Notes: generated by a model from the letters alone, not told the origin. A stretch of DNA of 64,000 bases from RYN-230 sp963718305 (GCA_963718305.1 CAVQZG010000020.1:542500-606499); one strand, 5' to 3'. Positions 42,146 to 51,457 are shown, counted from the first letter of the stretch. Numbers and translations are program-made.

Positions 42146-43098
42146 CGCGTCATCTCCGACGGTTCGCTAGATTCAAGCGGCGCAGGCCGGCCGCGGGCCG
42201 GGCCGGGCAGCGCCCCGGCGCCGGGCTCGCGCAGGTAGGCCAGGGCAAGCTCTTCCAGGCTGACCGGATGCGCGTCCCAGCCGGACGGCACCGGGTCGGC
42301 CGTCCCGTTCATCCGGACCAGCAGGTGGGCCTGCACCCCGCCCCGCCGGGCGTGCACCACGTTCAGCCGCCCGGCCTGCGTGCCAGCCTCGGCGGCCGGC
42401 CCGGTCAGCACCCGGTGGCTGGCGAGCAGGCCGTCGACCTCGCCGGCCACCTGGACCCGCCCCTGCGACAGCAGGACGAGGTAGTCGGCCACCCGCTCCA
42501 GCTCCGCGAGGACGTGCGAGGACAGCACCACGGACACCCCGCCCACCTCCCCTTCCCCCTCCCCGGCCACCGCGGACATCACCGTGGCCATGAAGTCGTG
42601 CCGGGCGACCGGGTCGAGCATCGCCATCGGCTCGTCGAGCACCAGCAGCCGGGGCTTGCGGGCCAGCGCCAGGGTCAGCGCGAGCTGCGCCTGCTGGCCG
42701 CCGGACAGCTGGCCGGCCTTGCGGTTCTCCGGGATGCCCAGCTCGCCCAGCCGGGACTGGGCGTAACGCTGGTCGAAGCGCCGGTTCAGGTTGCGGGTCA
42801 GGTGCAGCAGGTCAGCAGCGGACAGGTTCTTGTACAGCGGCGTGTCCTGGGCCACGAACGCGACACCGTCCAGCGCGGCGGGCGACCCGGCGGCGTGGCC
42901 GCCGAGCACCGTGACAACGCCCGTGGTCGGGGCGGCCAGGCCAACCGCGAGGTTCAGCAGGGTGCTCTTGCCGGCGCCGTTCGGGCCGACCAGCGCGGCC
43001 ACGTGCCCGGCGGGTATCGCCAGCGTGCACTCGCGCAGCGCCCACGTGCTGCCGTACTGCTTGCCCAGGCCGCGGGCCTCGATAACGTTCACGCTCAT
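42142..43098 (-). CDS. ABC transporter ATP-binding protein
   Basis: 318 residues. Walker A GPNGAGKSTLLNL (about 38-50), Q-loop VAQDTPLYKN, signature LSGGQQAQLALTLALA, Walker B LLVLDEPMAMLDP and switch His in VLSSHVLAELE are all intact. The C-terminal 90 residues form an extra regulatory domain. It powers the neighbouring permease, probably exporting a drug, peptide or lipid. Four-base overlaps on both sides. Confidence 0.93.
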   Translation of the reverse strand: MSVNVIEARGLGKQYGSTWALRECTLAIPAGHVAALVGPNGAGKSTLLNLAVGLAAPTTGVVTVLGGHAAGSPAALDGVAFVAQDTPLYKNLSAADLLHLTRNLNRRFDQRYAQSRLGELGIPENRKAGQLSGGQQAQLALTLALARKPRLLVLDEPMAMLDPVARHDFMATVMSAVAGEGEGEVGGVSVVLSSHVLAELERVADYLVLLSQGRVQVAGEVDGLLASHRVLTGPAAEAGTQAGRLNVVHARRGGVQAHLLVRMNGTADPVPSGWDAHPVSLEELALAYLREPGAGALPGPARGRPAPLESSEPSEMTR

Positions 43099-43637
43099 GC
43101 GACACCCTCCGTTCCGCCGTCGGCCGCGCCGCCGCGGGTGCGTGACCCGCCGCCGCGCTCATAGAAATCCCGCAGCGCGCTGGTGAACAGCGCGACCATC
43201 CCGTCCTCGTCCAGCCCGGCCCCGTCCGCGGCGGTCAGCCAGCCCGACAGGGAGCGGCGCAGTGCGGTCAGCTCCGGGAGCGCGACCTGGCTCAGCGTGG
43301 CCTGGACGAACGTGCCCTGGCCGGGCCGCCCGGCCGCCAGGCCCTTCATATCCAGGTCGCGGTAGGCCTTCAGCACCGTGTTCGGATTGATCGCCAGCGC
43401 GGCGACCACATCCCGGACCTTAGGCAGCTGATCGCCCGGCTTGAGGTAGCCCAGCCGCAGCGCATGCTCCACCTGATGCACAAGCTGCAGGTAGGTCGGC
43501 ACACCCGAGGCCGCATCCAGCCGGAACTCGATCGGCGACGCAGCCGTGGCCCGGCCGGATGGGGCCGTGCTCCCGCCGCCCGCGCCCGCCGGGGAGACGT
43601 CGGCCCCGTCCTCGCTGGTGCCTTTATCTATATCCAT
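43095..43637 (-). CDS. GntR family regulator (YtrA subfamily)
   Basis: 180 residues. After a Gly/Ser-rich leader comes the short-type GntR wHTH: GVPTYLQLVHQVEHALRLGYLKPGDQLPKVRDVVAALAINPNTVLKAYRDLDMKGL in outline, ending GQGTFV. The small C-terminal domain is typical of YtrA rather than FadR/HutC types. It is first in the operon with an ATPase and permease, which it presumably represses. Its ATG appears to coincide with the transcription start (leaderless). Confidence 0.9.
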   Translation of the reverse strand: MDIDKGTSEDGADVSPAGAGGGSTAPSGRATAASPIEFRLDAASGVPTYLQLVHQVEHALRLGYLKPGDQLPKVRDVVAALAINPNTVLKAYRDLDMKGLAAGRPGQGTFVQATLSQVALPELTALRRSLSGWLTAADGAGLDEDGMVALFTSALRDFYERGGGSRTRGGAADGGTEGVA

Positions 43638-43643
43638 AAGACA

Positions 43644-43671
43644 AAGATACAGCGATGGGCTCCGCAGTCAA
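43644..43671 (-). promoter_or_regulatory. Sigma-70-type promoter of the GntR-ABC operon, probably leaderless
   Basis: On the minus strand TTGACT (43671-43666) and TATCTT (43649-43644) are separated by 16 bases. The ATG at 43637 begins 6 bases after the -10 box and there is no ribosome site, so the mRNA probably starts at the ATG. Confidence 0.6.
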
Positions 43672-43867
43672 GCGCGGCCTCCCGCACGTAGTGGACCGTT
43701 CCGTGCCAGTCCGGCCGGGCCGGGGGACGATGAGGCTGAGGTGGGTGGCTGGCTGAATTCGTTTGCCACCGGCCAGGCCCCACCGGGAGCATGGGGCTAT
43801 GGCGGAGCGATTCGAGGCCAGCCTGGCCACGACAGGCGCATAGCGGGTCAGCCGGGATCGCAGCGTG

Positions 43868-44749
43868 ATGACCGAGCCGCTGGCCTGGGATGAGGTAGCC
43901 ACCCGGCTGGCCCGCGCGCTGGGCGAGCCGGTGAGCGGCGGGCCGCCGCTCACGCCCGGCTGGAGTTCCCGGATGACCTGGGCCGCCCAGGGCGAGCGGA
44001 CTGGGTCGCTGGTGGTGAAGGCCCGGCGCGGAGAGCGTGCTTACCAGAAAACCGCGTGGTGCGCGGCCCGCCTGCCGTTGCTCGGAGCGCGCGGCTACCC
44101 GGTCCCGGCGATCATCTGGCACGGCATGGCCCGCGATCAGTGGCATGTGACCGTCCAGAACCGGCTCCCCGGCCATCCCCTGACCACGCTGGGCGGGCGG
44201 CTGCTGGAGGAGGTGCTGCAACTGGTCGAGCGGCAGGCCGACGCCGCCATCCCGGCTGATGACCGCGACTTCACCAGCTACATCGCGAACGTGCTCTTCG
44301 ATGACTGGGACCAGGTGTGGGCCGATGCCGCCCGGGCAGGCGGGGCGGCCCGCCCGCTGTGCGCGCGGATCAGGCGCTGGCTGCAGCCGGCGTGGGGACT
44401 GCGGCTGCCGCCGGCCGACTACGCCCACAACGACCTGAACCTGTCCAACATCCTCACCGACGGCGAGAAAATCACCGGCGTGGTCGACTGGGACGAGTTC
44501 GGGCTGGGCAGCCGTGCGCTAGACCTGATCGTCCTGGCCCTCGACTGCCAGCAACGCGGCGCCCATGCCGCGGCGGACCGGCTGCTGGCCAGGGCGGAAT
44601 CGGCCGTCGGCAGCGCGGGGCTGCGCTGCCTGGTCAGCTACCGTGCCCTGGCCGGGCTCGCCGAGGACACCCGGGAGGGCCAGCCAGCACAGGCCGGGAT
44701 CCAGGCAATCTCGGCCGTCCTCGACAGACTGCAGGCGCCAGGAACCTAA
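43868..44749 (+). CDS. APH-type phosphotransferase (aminoglycoside phosphotransferase-like kinase)
   Basis: 293 residues. The N-lobe includes SLVVKARRGERAYQKTA (ATP-binding lysine). The catalytic loop is HNDLNLSNIL with D189, and DWDE near 206-209 holds the metal-binding aspartate. This is the choline kinase/APH fold. The substrate may be an antibiotic, a sugar or a small alcohol and cannot be told. ATG at 43868 preferred over GTG at 43865. It converges on the rifampin phosphotransferase gene with a 55-base gap. Confidence 0.85.
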   Translation: MTEPLAWDEVATRLARALGEPVSGGPPLTPGWSSRMTWAAQGERTGSLVVKARRGERAYQKTAWCAARLPLLGARGYPVPAIIWHGMARDQWHVTVQNRLPGHPLTTLGGRLLEEVLQLVERQADAAIPADDRDFTSYIANVLFDDWDQVWADAARAGGAARPLCARIRRWLQPAWGLRLPPADYAHNDLNLSNILTDGEKITGVVDWDEFGLGSRALDLIVLALDCQQRGAHAAADRLLARAESAVGSAGLRCLVSYRALAGLAEDTREGQPAQAGIQAISAVLDRLQAPGT

Positions 44750-44804
44750 CCCAGCCGCCCAACGCCCGCTCAGCCAGGCCGATGAGCCTTCTCGGTGTGA
44801 TCAG

Positions 44805-47402
44805 TCAAGGCAGAATCTCGACGTACCCGTCGGTTCCGTGCACGCGGATCCGCTGCCCATCGGGGATCAGCCGGGTGGCATCTACCACACCGACGACGGC
44901 CGGCAAGCCGTACTCCCGTGCGATCACTGCGCCATGGGTCATCAGGCCTCCCACCTCCGTGACCAGGCCCGTGATCGCCACGAACAGCGGCGTCCAGCTG
45001 GGGTCCGTGTAGGCCGTGACCAGGATGTCGCCCGCTTCGAGATCGGCCTGCGCCATATCCAGGATGACGCGGGCCCGCCCTTCGATGACCCCGGCGGAGA
45101 CCGGTAGGCCGACCAGGGCACCGGTCGGCACGTCGTCGCGTCGGTACGCCCCGGTGATGGCCTCGCCGTCCGATGTGAGCACCCGGGGCGGCGTGAGCGC
45201 TTGATACGACCTGAACGCGTCCTTGCGCCAGCAGATGAGCTGGTCATCCACGTGGTTCGTGCGCGCGACGTCGTGGAGCTCTGCGAACCTCAGGTAGAAG
45301 ATGTCTTCCTTCTCACGAAGCACGTGGGCCTGCACGAGGCGCTCGGCCTCTTTCAGCAGGGCCTGCTTGTACACGAAGTAGCGGCTGACCATGCCGTACT
45401 TCGGGTACTCCCGGTACCCGATGAAGGTCCGCACCCGGTCGATCATCCGCTTGGCCTCTTCGGACTTCCGCTCCCCGTCCGGCAGGGCCCGCAAGCGCTC
45501 CAGCACGTCCTGTTCCTTCGCCCATGCCTCCTGCCGCCCCTGCTCGAAGCGCCGCGCGCCGGCGCCCGGCTCGAAGTTCTTGATGTTGCCGAGGATCACG
45601 GGCACGAGCGTGGAGGGGCGCTCGCTCCAACGCGGCCGCGTGATGTCGATCTCGCCGACGCAGCGCATGCCGTACTTTTCGAGCCACGCCTCGATGGCGT
45701 CTCGCGCTTCCCGCCCGCCCGGGAGCTTGGCCAGCTCGTCCAGGAAACCCTCGTCCTCGACGTGGTGCAGAAACGCCACCACGTCCGGATGCGGGCGGAT
45801 CACGTCCGCGACGTCCAAGAGCGCCAGCCCCATCTCCGATGTGACGTTATGGGGAACGGACTGCGTGAGCGTGTCAGCCGCGTTCTTCTCGCCCAGCCAC
45901 GCCTGCAGCTGATCGTTGAGCCACCACGCGGCCTCCATCGCCGACATGAACACCTGATGGCTCTGCGGATCGAACAAGATCCGCCTCAGCTCCTGGATGT
46001 CCGCCTGGATGAAGTCGAGCAGCGCCTCTCCGGACTTCGTCCGGATGTCGCGTTCCAAGGCGGCGATCGATGCCTGGCTGCGCCCGATCAGCTCGGTGAC
46101 GATGGCCGGATCGGTCTCGATCGGAGCTGACGCGCCGCCAAACAGTGGCCCGGGGGGACCCTCGCCAGGCAGCGGCCGGATGAAGCCGTCGCGCTCGAGG
46201 ATGGTCTGCAGCGCGTCCCCGGTCAGCGGATCGGATCTCCCCAGGGCCTCCAGGAGGCCGGCGCGGCTCGCCGGCGAGGCCAGCCTCTGGGTGACGTCGA
46301 CGAACAGGCGGCCGCCGGCCTCGGCCATGGGCGCGGGGGTCGTCATCTGCCAGAAGGACAGCCCGAGGGGCTTCATGGCGTCGGTCATCATCTGCTGATG
46401 ACCGACGGAGACATAGACGTGGTTCTCCCGGTCGCCGGACTCGGGGATGGGGAACAGCGTGGTGATCGGCCGGCTCTGGACGATCTGGAAGCCATCATCG
46501 ACCAGGCACCATTCGATGTCCTGCGGACGGCCGAAGTGCGCTTCGATCCGCCGGCCGAGTCGCGCGAGCCGCACAACCTGCGCATCCGTCAACGCCGGCT
46601 GCTCCTGCCGCTGCGGGTCGATCGCCTGTTCCTGCGTCCCGCCAGCCGGCGAGGCGTGAACCGCACGCTGCTTGGCGGCGATCGTCTTGGCGACGACCTC
46701 GCCGTCGCGCACCTTGAAGACATCCGGGTTCACCAGGCCGGAGACCAGGGCCTCACCGAGGCCGAAGCTGGCCTCCACGGAGGTGACCTTCCGGTTGCCC
46801 GTGACGGGGTCGGCCGTGAACAGGATGCCGGCCGCATCCGGGAAGACCATCTGCTGCACGACCACGGCCATGTGGACCTTCCGGTGGTCGAAGCCGTTCC
46901 GCAGGCGATAGGTCACGGCCCGCTCGGTGAACAGCGACGCCCAGCACCGGCTGACGTGCTGGAGGATCGCCGCCGGCCCCACGACGTTCAGGTACGTGTC
47001 CTGCTGGCCGGCGAAGGAGGCCGTCGGCAGGTCCTCTGCCGTCGCGCTGGATCGGACGGCGTAGGCGGCTTGCTCGCCGAGCTGGGCGAGAGCGCGGGTG
47101 ATCGCCGCCGCGAGATCGCCCGGGATGGCGATCCCTTCGATGGTCCGGCGGATCTCCGCGCTGAGCGTGCGGATCGCCTCCCGGTCGTCCGGGTTCAGGC
47201 GCGACAGCTGATCGAGCCGATCGTCGATCGAGGGCGCTTCCGCCATGATCCGCCGGAAGGCGTCCGTCGTCACGCAAAAGCCAGCCGGCACGCGGATGCC
47301 GTCGATCCGCGACAGCGCCCCCAGGTGCGCGCCCTTGCCGCCAACGACCGCGACCTGCATCTCGTCAACCTCTTGAAGACCCAGCACGTGCTGCTCGCTC
47401 AC
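44805..47402 (-). CDS. rph: Rifampin phosphotransferase (rifamycin-inactivating dikinase)
   Basis: 865 residues from the GTG at 47402, the usual family length. The ATP-binding domain opens VSEQHVLGLQEVDEMQVAVVGGKGAHLG and has YAVRSSATAEDLPTASFAGQQDTYLNV. The central rifamycin-binding domain includes NVTSEMGLALLDVADVIRPHPDVV. The C-terminal swivelling domain has the phospho-carrying histidine H823 in GGLMTHGAVIAREYGLPAV and ends HGTDGYVEILP. The enzyme transfers the beta-phosphate of ATP to rifamycin C21-OH, giving high-level resistance. The residue pattern is very close to characterised Rph proteins. A rifamycin-associated element lies 140 bases upstream. Confidence 0.95.
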   Translation of the reverse strand: MSEQHVLGLQEVDEMQVAVVGGKGAHLGALSRIDGIRVPAGFCVTTDAFRRIMAEAPSIDDRLDQLSRLNPDDREAIRTLSAEIRRTIEGIAIPGDLAAAITRALAQLGEQAAYAVRSSATAEDLPTASFAGQQDTYLNVVGPAAILQHVSRCWASLFTERAVTYRLRNGFDHRKVHMAVVVQQMVFPDAAGILFTADPVTGNRKVTSVEASFGLGEALVSGLVNPDVFKVRDGEVVAKTIAAKQRAVHASPAGGTQEQAIDPQRQEQPALTDAQVVRLARLGRRIEAHFGRPQDIEWCLVDDGFQIVQSRPITTLFPIPESGDRENHVYVSVGHQQMMTDAMKPLGLSFWQMTTPAPMAEAGGRLFVDVTQRLASPASRAGLLEALGRSDPLTGDALQTILERDGFIRPLPGEGPPGPLFGGASAPIETDPAIVTELIGRSQASIAALERDIRTKSGEALLDFIQADIQELRRILFDPQSHQVFMSAMEAAWWLNDQLQAWLGEKNAADTLTQSVPHNVTSEMGLALLDVADVIRPHPDVVAFLHHVEDEGFLDELAKLPGGREARDAIEAWLEKYGMRCVGEIDITRPRWSERPSTLVPVILGNIKNFEPGAGARRFEQGRQEAWAKEQDVLERLRALPDGERKSEEAKRMIDRVRTFIGYREYPKYGMVSRYFVYKQALLKEAERLVQAHVLREKEDIFYLRFAELHDVARTNHVDDQLICWRKDAFRSYQALTPPRVLTSDGEAITGAYRRDDVPTGALVGLPVSAGVIEGRARVILDMAQADLEAGDILVTAYTDPSWTPLFVAITGLVTEVGGLMTHGAVIAREYGLPAVVGVVDATRLIPDGQRIRVHGTDGYVEILP

Positions 47403-47541
47403 CGCGATACCCCCGAGGCAGCCGTGCTCCGTTGCACTGCACTGGCCGATCGAATCATCCGCGCCGACAACAACACACGCACGTCGTGCCCCCATGTCTT
47501 CGTCCGTTCTTGGTCCGGCCGCCGATTCTGCAGCACGACCC

Positions 47542-47560
47542 GGGTCTTGCCGCAAGCCCC
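47542..47560 (-). promoter_or_regulatory. Rifamycin-associated element (RAE) upstream of rph
   Basis: The minus strand reads GGGGCTTGCGGCAAGACCC, one mismatch from the published actinobacterial RAE GGGGCTTGCGGCAAGGCCC found before rifamycin-inactivating genes. It is an imperfect 19-base inverted repeat (CTTGC/GCAAG core). Such elements make rph inducible by rifamycins. Confidence 0.88.
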
Positions 47561-47739
47561 CCGGCCTGCTATACGTTAAAAGTGGCAGGGAGTGAGATCT
47601 CCTTGCCTTTGCTTTTGGTCGTCGCGCCACGCGAGCGGCTGGGCGAAGTTCGCCAAATGGACGACCGCCGAGCTACACGGCCGCCGTAGCCCAAATCGGC
47701 CGGCACCCAAGCGAACGGCCCCGGGCATAGTCTGCCGCA

Positions 47740-48264
47740 GTGACCTGGATCGCACCGGACGTCGAGCGCTCGGAGGACTACCCGGAGCGCCGCAACGAAC
47801 CCGAGCAGGAAATGCTCCGCGACTGGCTCGACTGGCACCGGGCCACCCTGCTGCGCAAATGCGCGGGCCTGGACGCCGCCCAGCTGGCCACGCGCGCCGT
47901 GCCACCGTCGAACCTCTCGCTGCTCGGGCTGGTCCGGCACATGAGCGACACCGAGCGCGGGTGGGTCAGGCAGACCTACCGGGGCGAGCAGGTGCCCGAC
48001 CTGTACTACCGATCCGATGCCCCGGACGCGGACTTCGAAGAGGCCGACCCGACCGACGCCGAGGAGGACTTTGAGCGCTACCGGGCCGAGTGCCGGGCCG
48101 TCGATGCCGCGCTCGAGGGCGCGAAGCTGGATGAGACCTTCATCTTCCGCGAGAAGACCACTTCGGTGCGCTGGATGTGGCAGCACCTCGTGGAGGAGTA
48201 CGCACGGCACAACGGGCAGGCCGACCTGATCCGCGAGGTCATCGACGGCTCGGCTGGCCTCTGA
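47740..48264 (+). CDS. DinB/DUF664 family protein
   Basis: 174 residues from a GTG. LRDWLDWHRATLLRKCAGLDAAQLATRAVPPSNLSLLGLVRHMSDTERGWV and the C-terminal MWQHLVEEYARHNGQADLIREVIDG in outline are the four-helix DinB_2/DUF664 pattern with three spaced metal histidines (H in VRHM, and the two in EEYARHNG region). These may be mycothiol- or bacillithiol-dependent enzymes; the reaction is unknown. It follows rph divergently and precedes the ankyrin gene by 10 bases. Confidence 0.88.
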   Translation: MTWIAPDVERSEDYPERRNEPEQEMLRDWLDWHRATLLRKCAGLDAAQLATRAVPPSNLSLLGLVRHMSDTERGWVRQTYRGEQVPDLYYRSDAPDADFEEADPTDAEEDFERYRAECRAVDAALEGAKLDETFIFREKTTSVRWMWQHLVEEYARHNGQADLIREVIDGSAGL

Positions 48265-48274
48265 GGCAATCGCT

Positions 48275-48880
48275 GTGGCTGACACAATGGACCTCACGAG
48301 GTTGCTGGTAGCGATCGCGAAGCTTGACCACAAGGCCGCTGTGGACCTTCTCAAAGCGACACCGTCGTTGGCTACGGCCAGGCTGGCGCGACGCGACGAG
48401 TTCTTCCTCGCCGAGCGTGCCGCCCAGGTCTACGAAGGCGACACCGCGTTGCATGCTGCGGCGTTCAGTTACGACCCCCAGATGGCACGAGAGCTGATCA
48501 CACGCGGCGCCGGCATTCGGGCCAGAAACCGGCGGGGTGCCGAACCACTACACGCGGCGGTGATCGGCGCTCCCGGCTCGGCAAGCTGGAACCCGGCAGG
48601 CCAGCGGGACGCCATTTTCTATCTCATCGAGGCGGGTGCTGATCCCAACGCAGCCGCCGCCGGCGGTGTGACACCACTGCACCGAGCTGTCCGAAACCGA
48701 TGTTCGGCTGCTGTCGAGGTCCTCCTGCGCGCCGGCGCCGATCCTCGCCTCCCAAACGACCGCGGCTCGACCGCATTCGACCTCGCTCGCTGGACAACCG
48801 GGCGTGGTGGCACGGGCTCCGCAGCGGCCAGGGGCGAACAACGAATCATTATCGAACTGCTCGAGATGAGCACCGGATAA
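48275..48880 (+). CDS. Ankyrin repeat protein
   Basis: 201 residues from a GTG (ATG at 48287 possible). Four ankyrin repeats are visible: GDTALHAAAFSYDPQMARELITRGAGIRA, NRRGAEPLHAAVIGAP, YLIEAGADPNAAAAGGVTPLHRAVRNRCSAAVEVLLRAGADPRL in outline, and DRGSTAFDLA. They act as protein-binding scaffolds. Ten bases after the DinB gene, so probably co-transcribed; the partner is unknown. Confidence 0.85.
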   Translation: MADTMDLTRLLVAIAKLDHKAAVDLLKATPSLATARLARRDEFFLAERAAQVYEGDTALHAAAFSYDPQMARELITRGAGIRARNRRGAEPLHAAVIGAPGSASWNPAGQRDAIFYLIEAGADPNAAAAGGVTPLHRAVRNRCSAAVEVLLRAGADPRLPNDRGSTAFDLARWTTGRGGTGSAAARGEQRIIIELLEMSTG

Positions 48881-49032
48881 GACACAATCTCGACCCGCAC
48901 GCGTTCCTGCGATTTCCTGCGCGCCCCATGAAGTGGCCCTTGTCCGTGACCAGGCACAACGCGCGACGTTACCGCCGCTCTGTGCAGAGAAGCAGACTTG
49001 TGACCAGGCAGCTTTCGTGGAGGAAGGACCTC

Positions 49033-50127
49033 ATGATCAAGGGCGTCAACCTCGGCAACTGGCTGGTCTTGGAGAAGTGGATGAGCCCAGACTTGTTCGC
49101 GGGCACGGAAGCCGAGGACGAAACCCAGTTGTGCTCGGACCTCGAAGACGTCGCCAAGCGCGAGCGGCTGAAGGTGCACCGCGACTCCTACATCACCGAA
49201 CGAGACTTTGCCTACCTCGCGAATCGCCACATCGACGCGGTCAGGATCCCGGTGCCGTTCTTCATCTTCGGGGACTATCCGCCCTACATCGGCTGCGCCG
49301 AGTACCTGGACCGGGCCTTCGACTGGGCGGAGAAGTACAAGATCAAGATCCTGATCGACCTGCACACGGTGCCGGACGGGCAGAACGGTTTCGACAACGG
49401 CGGCATCTGTGGTGTCTGCAAGTGGCACAAGAACCCGGCGCACGTCGAGTTCGTGCTGACTGTGCTCGAGCAGCTCGCCAACCGTTACCGGGCCCGGACG
49501 GCGCTATGGGGCATCGAGGTCTTGAACGAGCCGATCTCCCAGGAACTGTGGGAGGTCATCGACCTCCCCCACCGCTACCCACCCCGCGACCCCGAATACG
49601 CGCGAGGATCTGAGCCCGTCCCGACCGACTTCCTGAAAGACTTCTACATCAAGGCGTACCGGAAAATCCGGGCTCAGTCAGACGACGTCACCATCGTCTT
49701 CCACGACGGGTTCCGCATCCGGGAGTGGGATGGTTTCTTCACGAGTCCCCAGTTCGAACGGATCATCGTGGACACTCACCTGTACCTGATGGAGTACACG
49801 CCCGGAACCGGGGATGATTATCTCGGCGGATACCTCGGCCACATTCAGGACAAGTTCAGCCCGACCGTGCAAGAGATGTCCCAGCAGTTCTCCCTCATCA
49901 TCGGTGAGTGGTGTCTCGACCCGATGTCCTCCAAGGCCGCGGCCCTGACCTGGGAGCAACGGCGCGGGTTCTACCGCAGCCTGGCCAACGCCCAACTGGC
50001 GGCCTGGGACGGCGCGGCAGGCTGGTTCTTCTGGAACTACAAGCTGCTCATCAACGGCTCCAACCTCGACGGCTGGGACCTGGGCAAGTCAATCGAATTG
50101 GGATACCTACCGGAAAACTTCCGGTAG
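49033..50127 (+). CDS. Glycoside hydrolase family 5 protein, exo-beta-1,3-glucanase-like (GH5_9)
   Basis: 364 residues from the ATG at 49033 (AGGAAGG upstream). MIKGVNLGNWLVLEKWMSPDLF is the hallmark start of exo-1,3-beta-glucanase-type GH5 enzymes. IDAVRIPVPFF, ILIDLHTVPDGQNGFDN, the acid/base Glu in IEVLNEP and the nucleophile Glu in LIIGEWCLDP complete the TIM-barrel active site. There is no signal peptide, so it acts inside the cell or is exported unconventionally. It probably cuts beta-1,3-glucan oligosaccharides. Confidence 0.88.
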   Translation: MIKGVNLGNWLVLEKWMSPDLFAGTEAEDETQLCSDLEDVAKRERLKVHRDSYITERDFAYLANRHIDAVRIPVPFFIFGDYPPYIGCAEYLDRAFDWAEKYKIKILIDLHTVPDGQNGFDNGGICGVCKWHKNPAHVEFVLTVLEQLANRYRARTALWGIEVLNEPISQELWEVIDLPHRYPPRDPEYARGSEPVPTDFLKDFYIKAYRKIRAQSDDVTIVFHDGFRIREWDGFFTSPQFERIIVDTHLYLMEYTPGTGDDYLGGYLGHIQDKFSPTVQEMSQQFSLIIGEWCLDPMSSKAAALTWEQRRGFYRSLANAQLAAWDGAAGWFFWNYKLLINGSNLDGWDLGKSIELGYLPENFR

Positions 50128-50166
50128 ACGTCCAGCGCATCAGGCCCGGTATCTAGAGTTCCTGGG

Positions 50167-50181
50167 GGGCGGTGCCCGCCC
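50167..50181. terminator. Hairpin between convergent GH5 and glutaminase genes
   Basis: GGGCGG and CCGCCC arms around TGC in the 83-base gap. A second short palindrome CGGTCTTCAGACCG overlaps the glutaminase stop at 50205-50218. Likely shared termination. Confidence 0.4.
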
Positions 50182-50210
50182 GCCGATATCCGGTGGTTCT
50201 TAGCCGGTCT

Positions 50211-51215
50211 TCAGACCGCAGGGACCGAGGAGAAGAGGTTGAGGCCCAGCGCTTCTGAGAGGTACCCGGTGATGTGCTGCCCCCGCACGCTGTTGCCTGC
50301 GGCGTCGAGCGGCGGAGAGAACGTGCCCAGGCCCCCTTTGCCTGGCGACACTGTGACGATGCCGCCGCTGACCCCGCTCTTACCAGGGAGGCCGATGTCG
50401 TAGAGCCACTGCCCAGATTGCTCGTAGAGCCCGGCCGTGGCCAGTACGGCCAGCACCCGCTTGCAGTAGCGGGTGTCGATGGCTTGCTCACCGGTGACCG
50501 GATTCACACCGCCGTTCGCTAGCGTGGCCCCCATCACGGCCAGGTCCCGCGCGCTCACGCGCAGGGAACATTGGCGGGTGTAGACGTCGGCGGCGAGATC
50601 GGGGTCGCAGTACATGCAGCCGTAACCGTCGAGCAGGTGGGCGATCCCCCTGTTGCGGTCGTTGGTCGCCGCCTCAGATTCGTAGACATCATCGTCCATT
50701 ACTAGCCGCCGCCCGGCGAATCGCGACAGCGCGGCGACAATACTCTCGAATTTCTCGTCAGCAGTCGTGCCGGGCACCAGACTTGTGGTGGCCATGGCAC
50801 CAGCGTTAACCAGAGGATTCATCGTCCGGTCGGCGTTGAGTTCGATGGCCATCACCGAGTTGAAAGGCAGGCCGGTGCTGTTGACGCCCAGTTTCCGGCG
50901 CGCCTCCTCATGGCCCAGGGTGTGGCAGATCAGGGCGAAGACAAAGAGCTTGGAGATGCTCTCGATTGCGAACTCCTGATCAGCGTCCCCAATCGAGAAG
51001 AGCTGTCCGCGAACCCCGGCCACGCACACGCCGAACGCGCTGGGTGACGCTGCCGCGAGAGCAGGGATGTAGTCGGCGACGGCCCCCTCGTCGAGATGGA
51101 GAAACCGCTCGTAGCCGGCGGAGACGAGAGCCTGCACGTCGGTATCGGACGGAAGCACCCCCGTCGATACCCGTTCTGTCCCGGGGTGGTCATTAGGCAG
51201 GGTACCGAGGTCCAT
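50211..51215 (-). CDS. glsA: Glutaminase A
   Basis: 334 residues, typical of the serine-dependent glutaminase family with a beta-lactamase-like fold. The catalytic SxxK is S86-I-S-K89 in FAIESISKLF. NPLVNAGAMAT, the Tyr/Asn regions (DVYESEAATNDRNRGIAHLL) and GLPGKSGVSGGI are all present. It hydrolyses glutamine to glutamate and ammonia in the cytoplasm. An AT-rich promoter lies before its ATG. Confidence 0.95.
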   Translation of the reverse strand: MDLGTLPNDHPGTERVSTGVLPSDTDVQALVSAGYERFLHLDEGAVADYIPALAAASPSAFGVCVAGVRGQLFSIGDADQEFAIESISKLFVFALICHTLGHEEARRKLGVNSTGLPFNSVMAIELNADRTMNPLVNAGAMATTSLVPGTTADEKFESIVAALSRFAGRRLVMDDDVYESEAATNDRNRGIAHLLDGYGCMYCDPDLAADVYTRQCSLRVSARDLAVMGATLANGGVNPVTGEQAIDTRYCKRVLAVLATAGLYEQSGQWLYDIGLPGKSGVSGGIVTVSPGKGGLGTFSPPLDAAGNSVRGQHITGYLSEALGLNLFSSVPAV

Positions 51216-51457
51216 GTATTTCCTTAATTTAGCAAGTGCTTTCTGGCCTCTACCAGATACTCACACCAGCCACACCCCGATGCCTCCCCCACCACGGGTG
51301 GTCTGTCGGTCAGGTGTGACAGATGTCCAGGCCGGCGACGTTACCGCGGCGTGGACGGCCGCCGAGGTGCGTCTGTGGTCGGGGTTGTGCTTAGTCGAGC
51401 GTCGGCTGCTGACCTTGGTCGAGCCGCGCATCGCGGCGGATCAGGCGCGTTGTCCGC
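51216..51457. other. Intergenic region with an unassigned short plus-strand frame
   Basis: 242 bases between glutaminase and the next gene, both leaving or entering on the minus strand. A GTG at 51316 opens a plus-strand frame (VTDVQAGDVTAAWTAAEVRL, then LWSGLCLVERRLLTLVEPRI) that runs to 51570, overlapping the neighbour's 3' end. It reads more like a remnant N-terminus than noise, but I cannot assign it. Confidence 0.3.

Noticed and set aside
46398..47579. Plus-strand 393-residue frame inside rph
   Set aside because: Antisense of the conserved ATP-binding domain.
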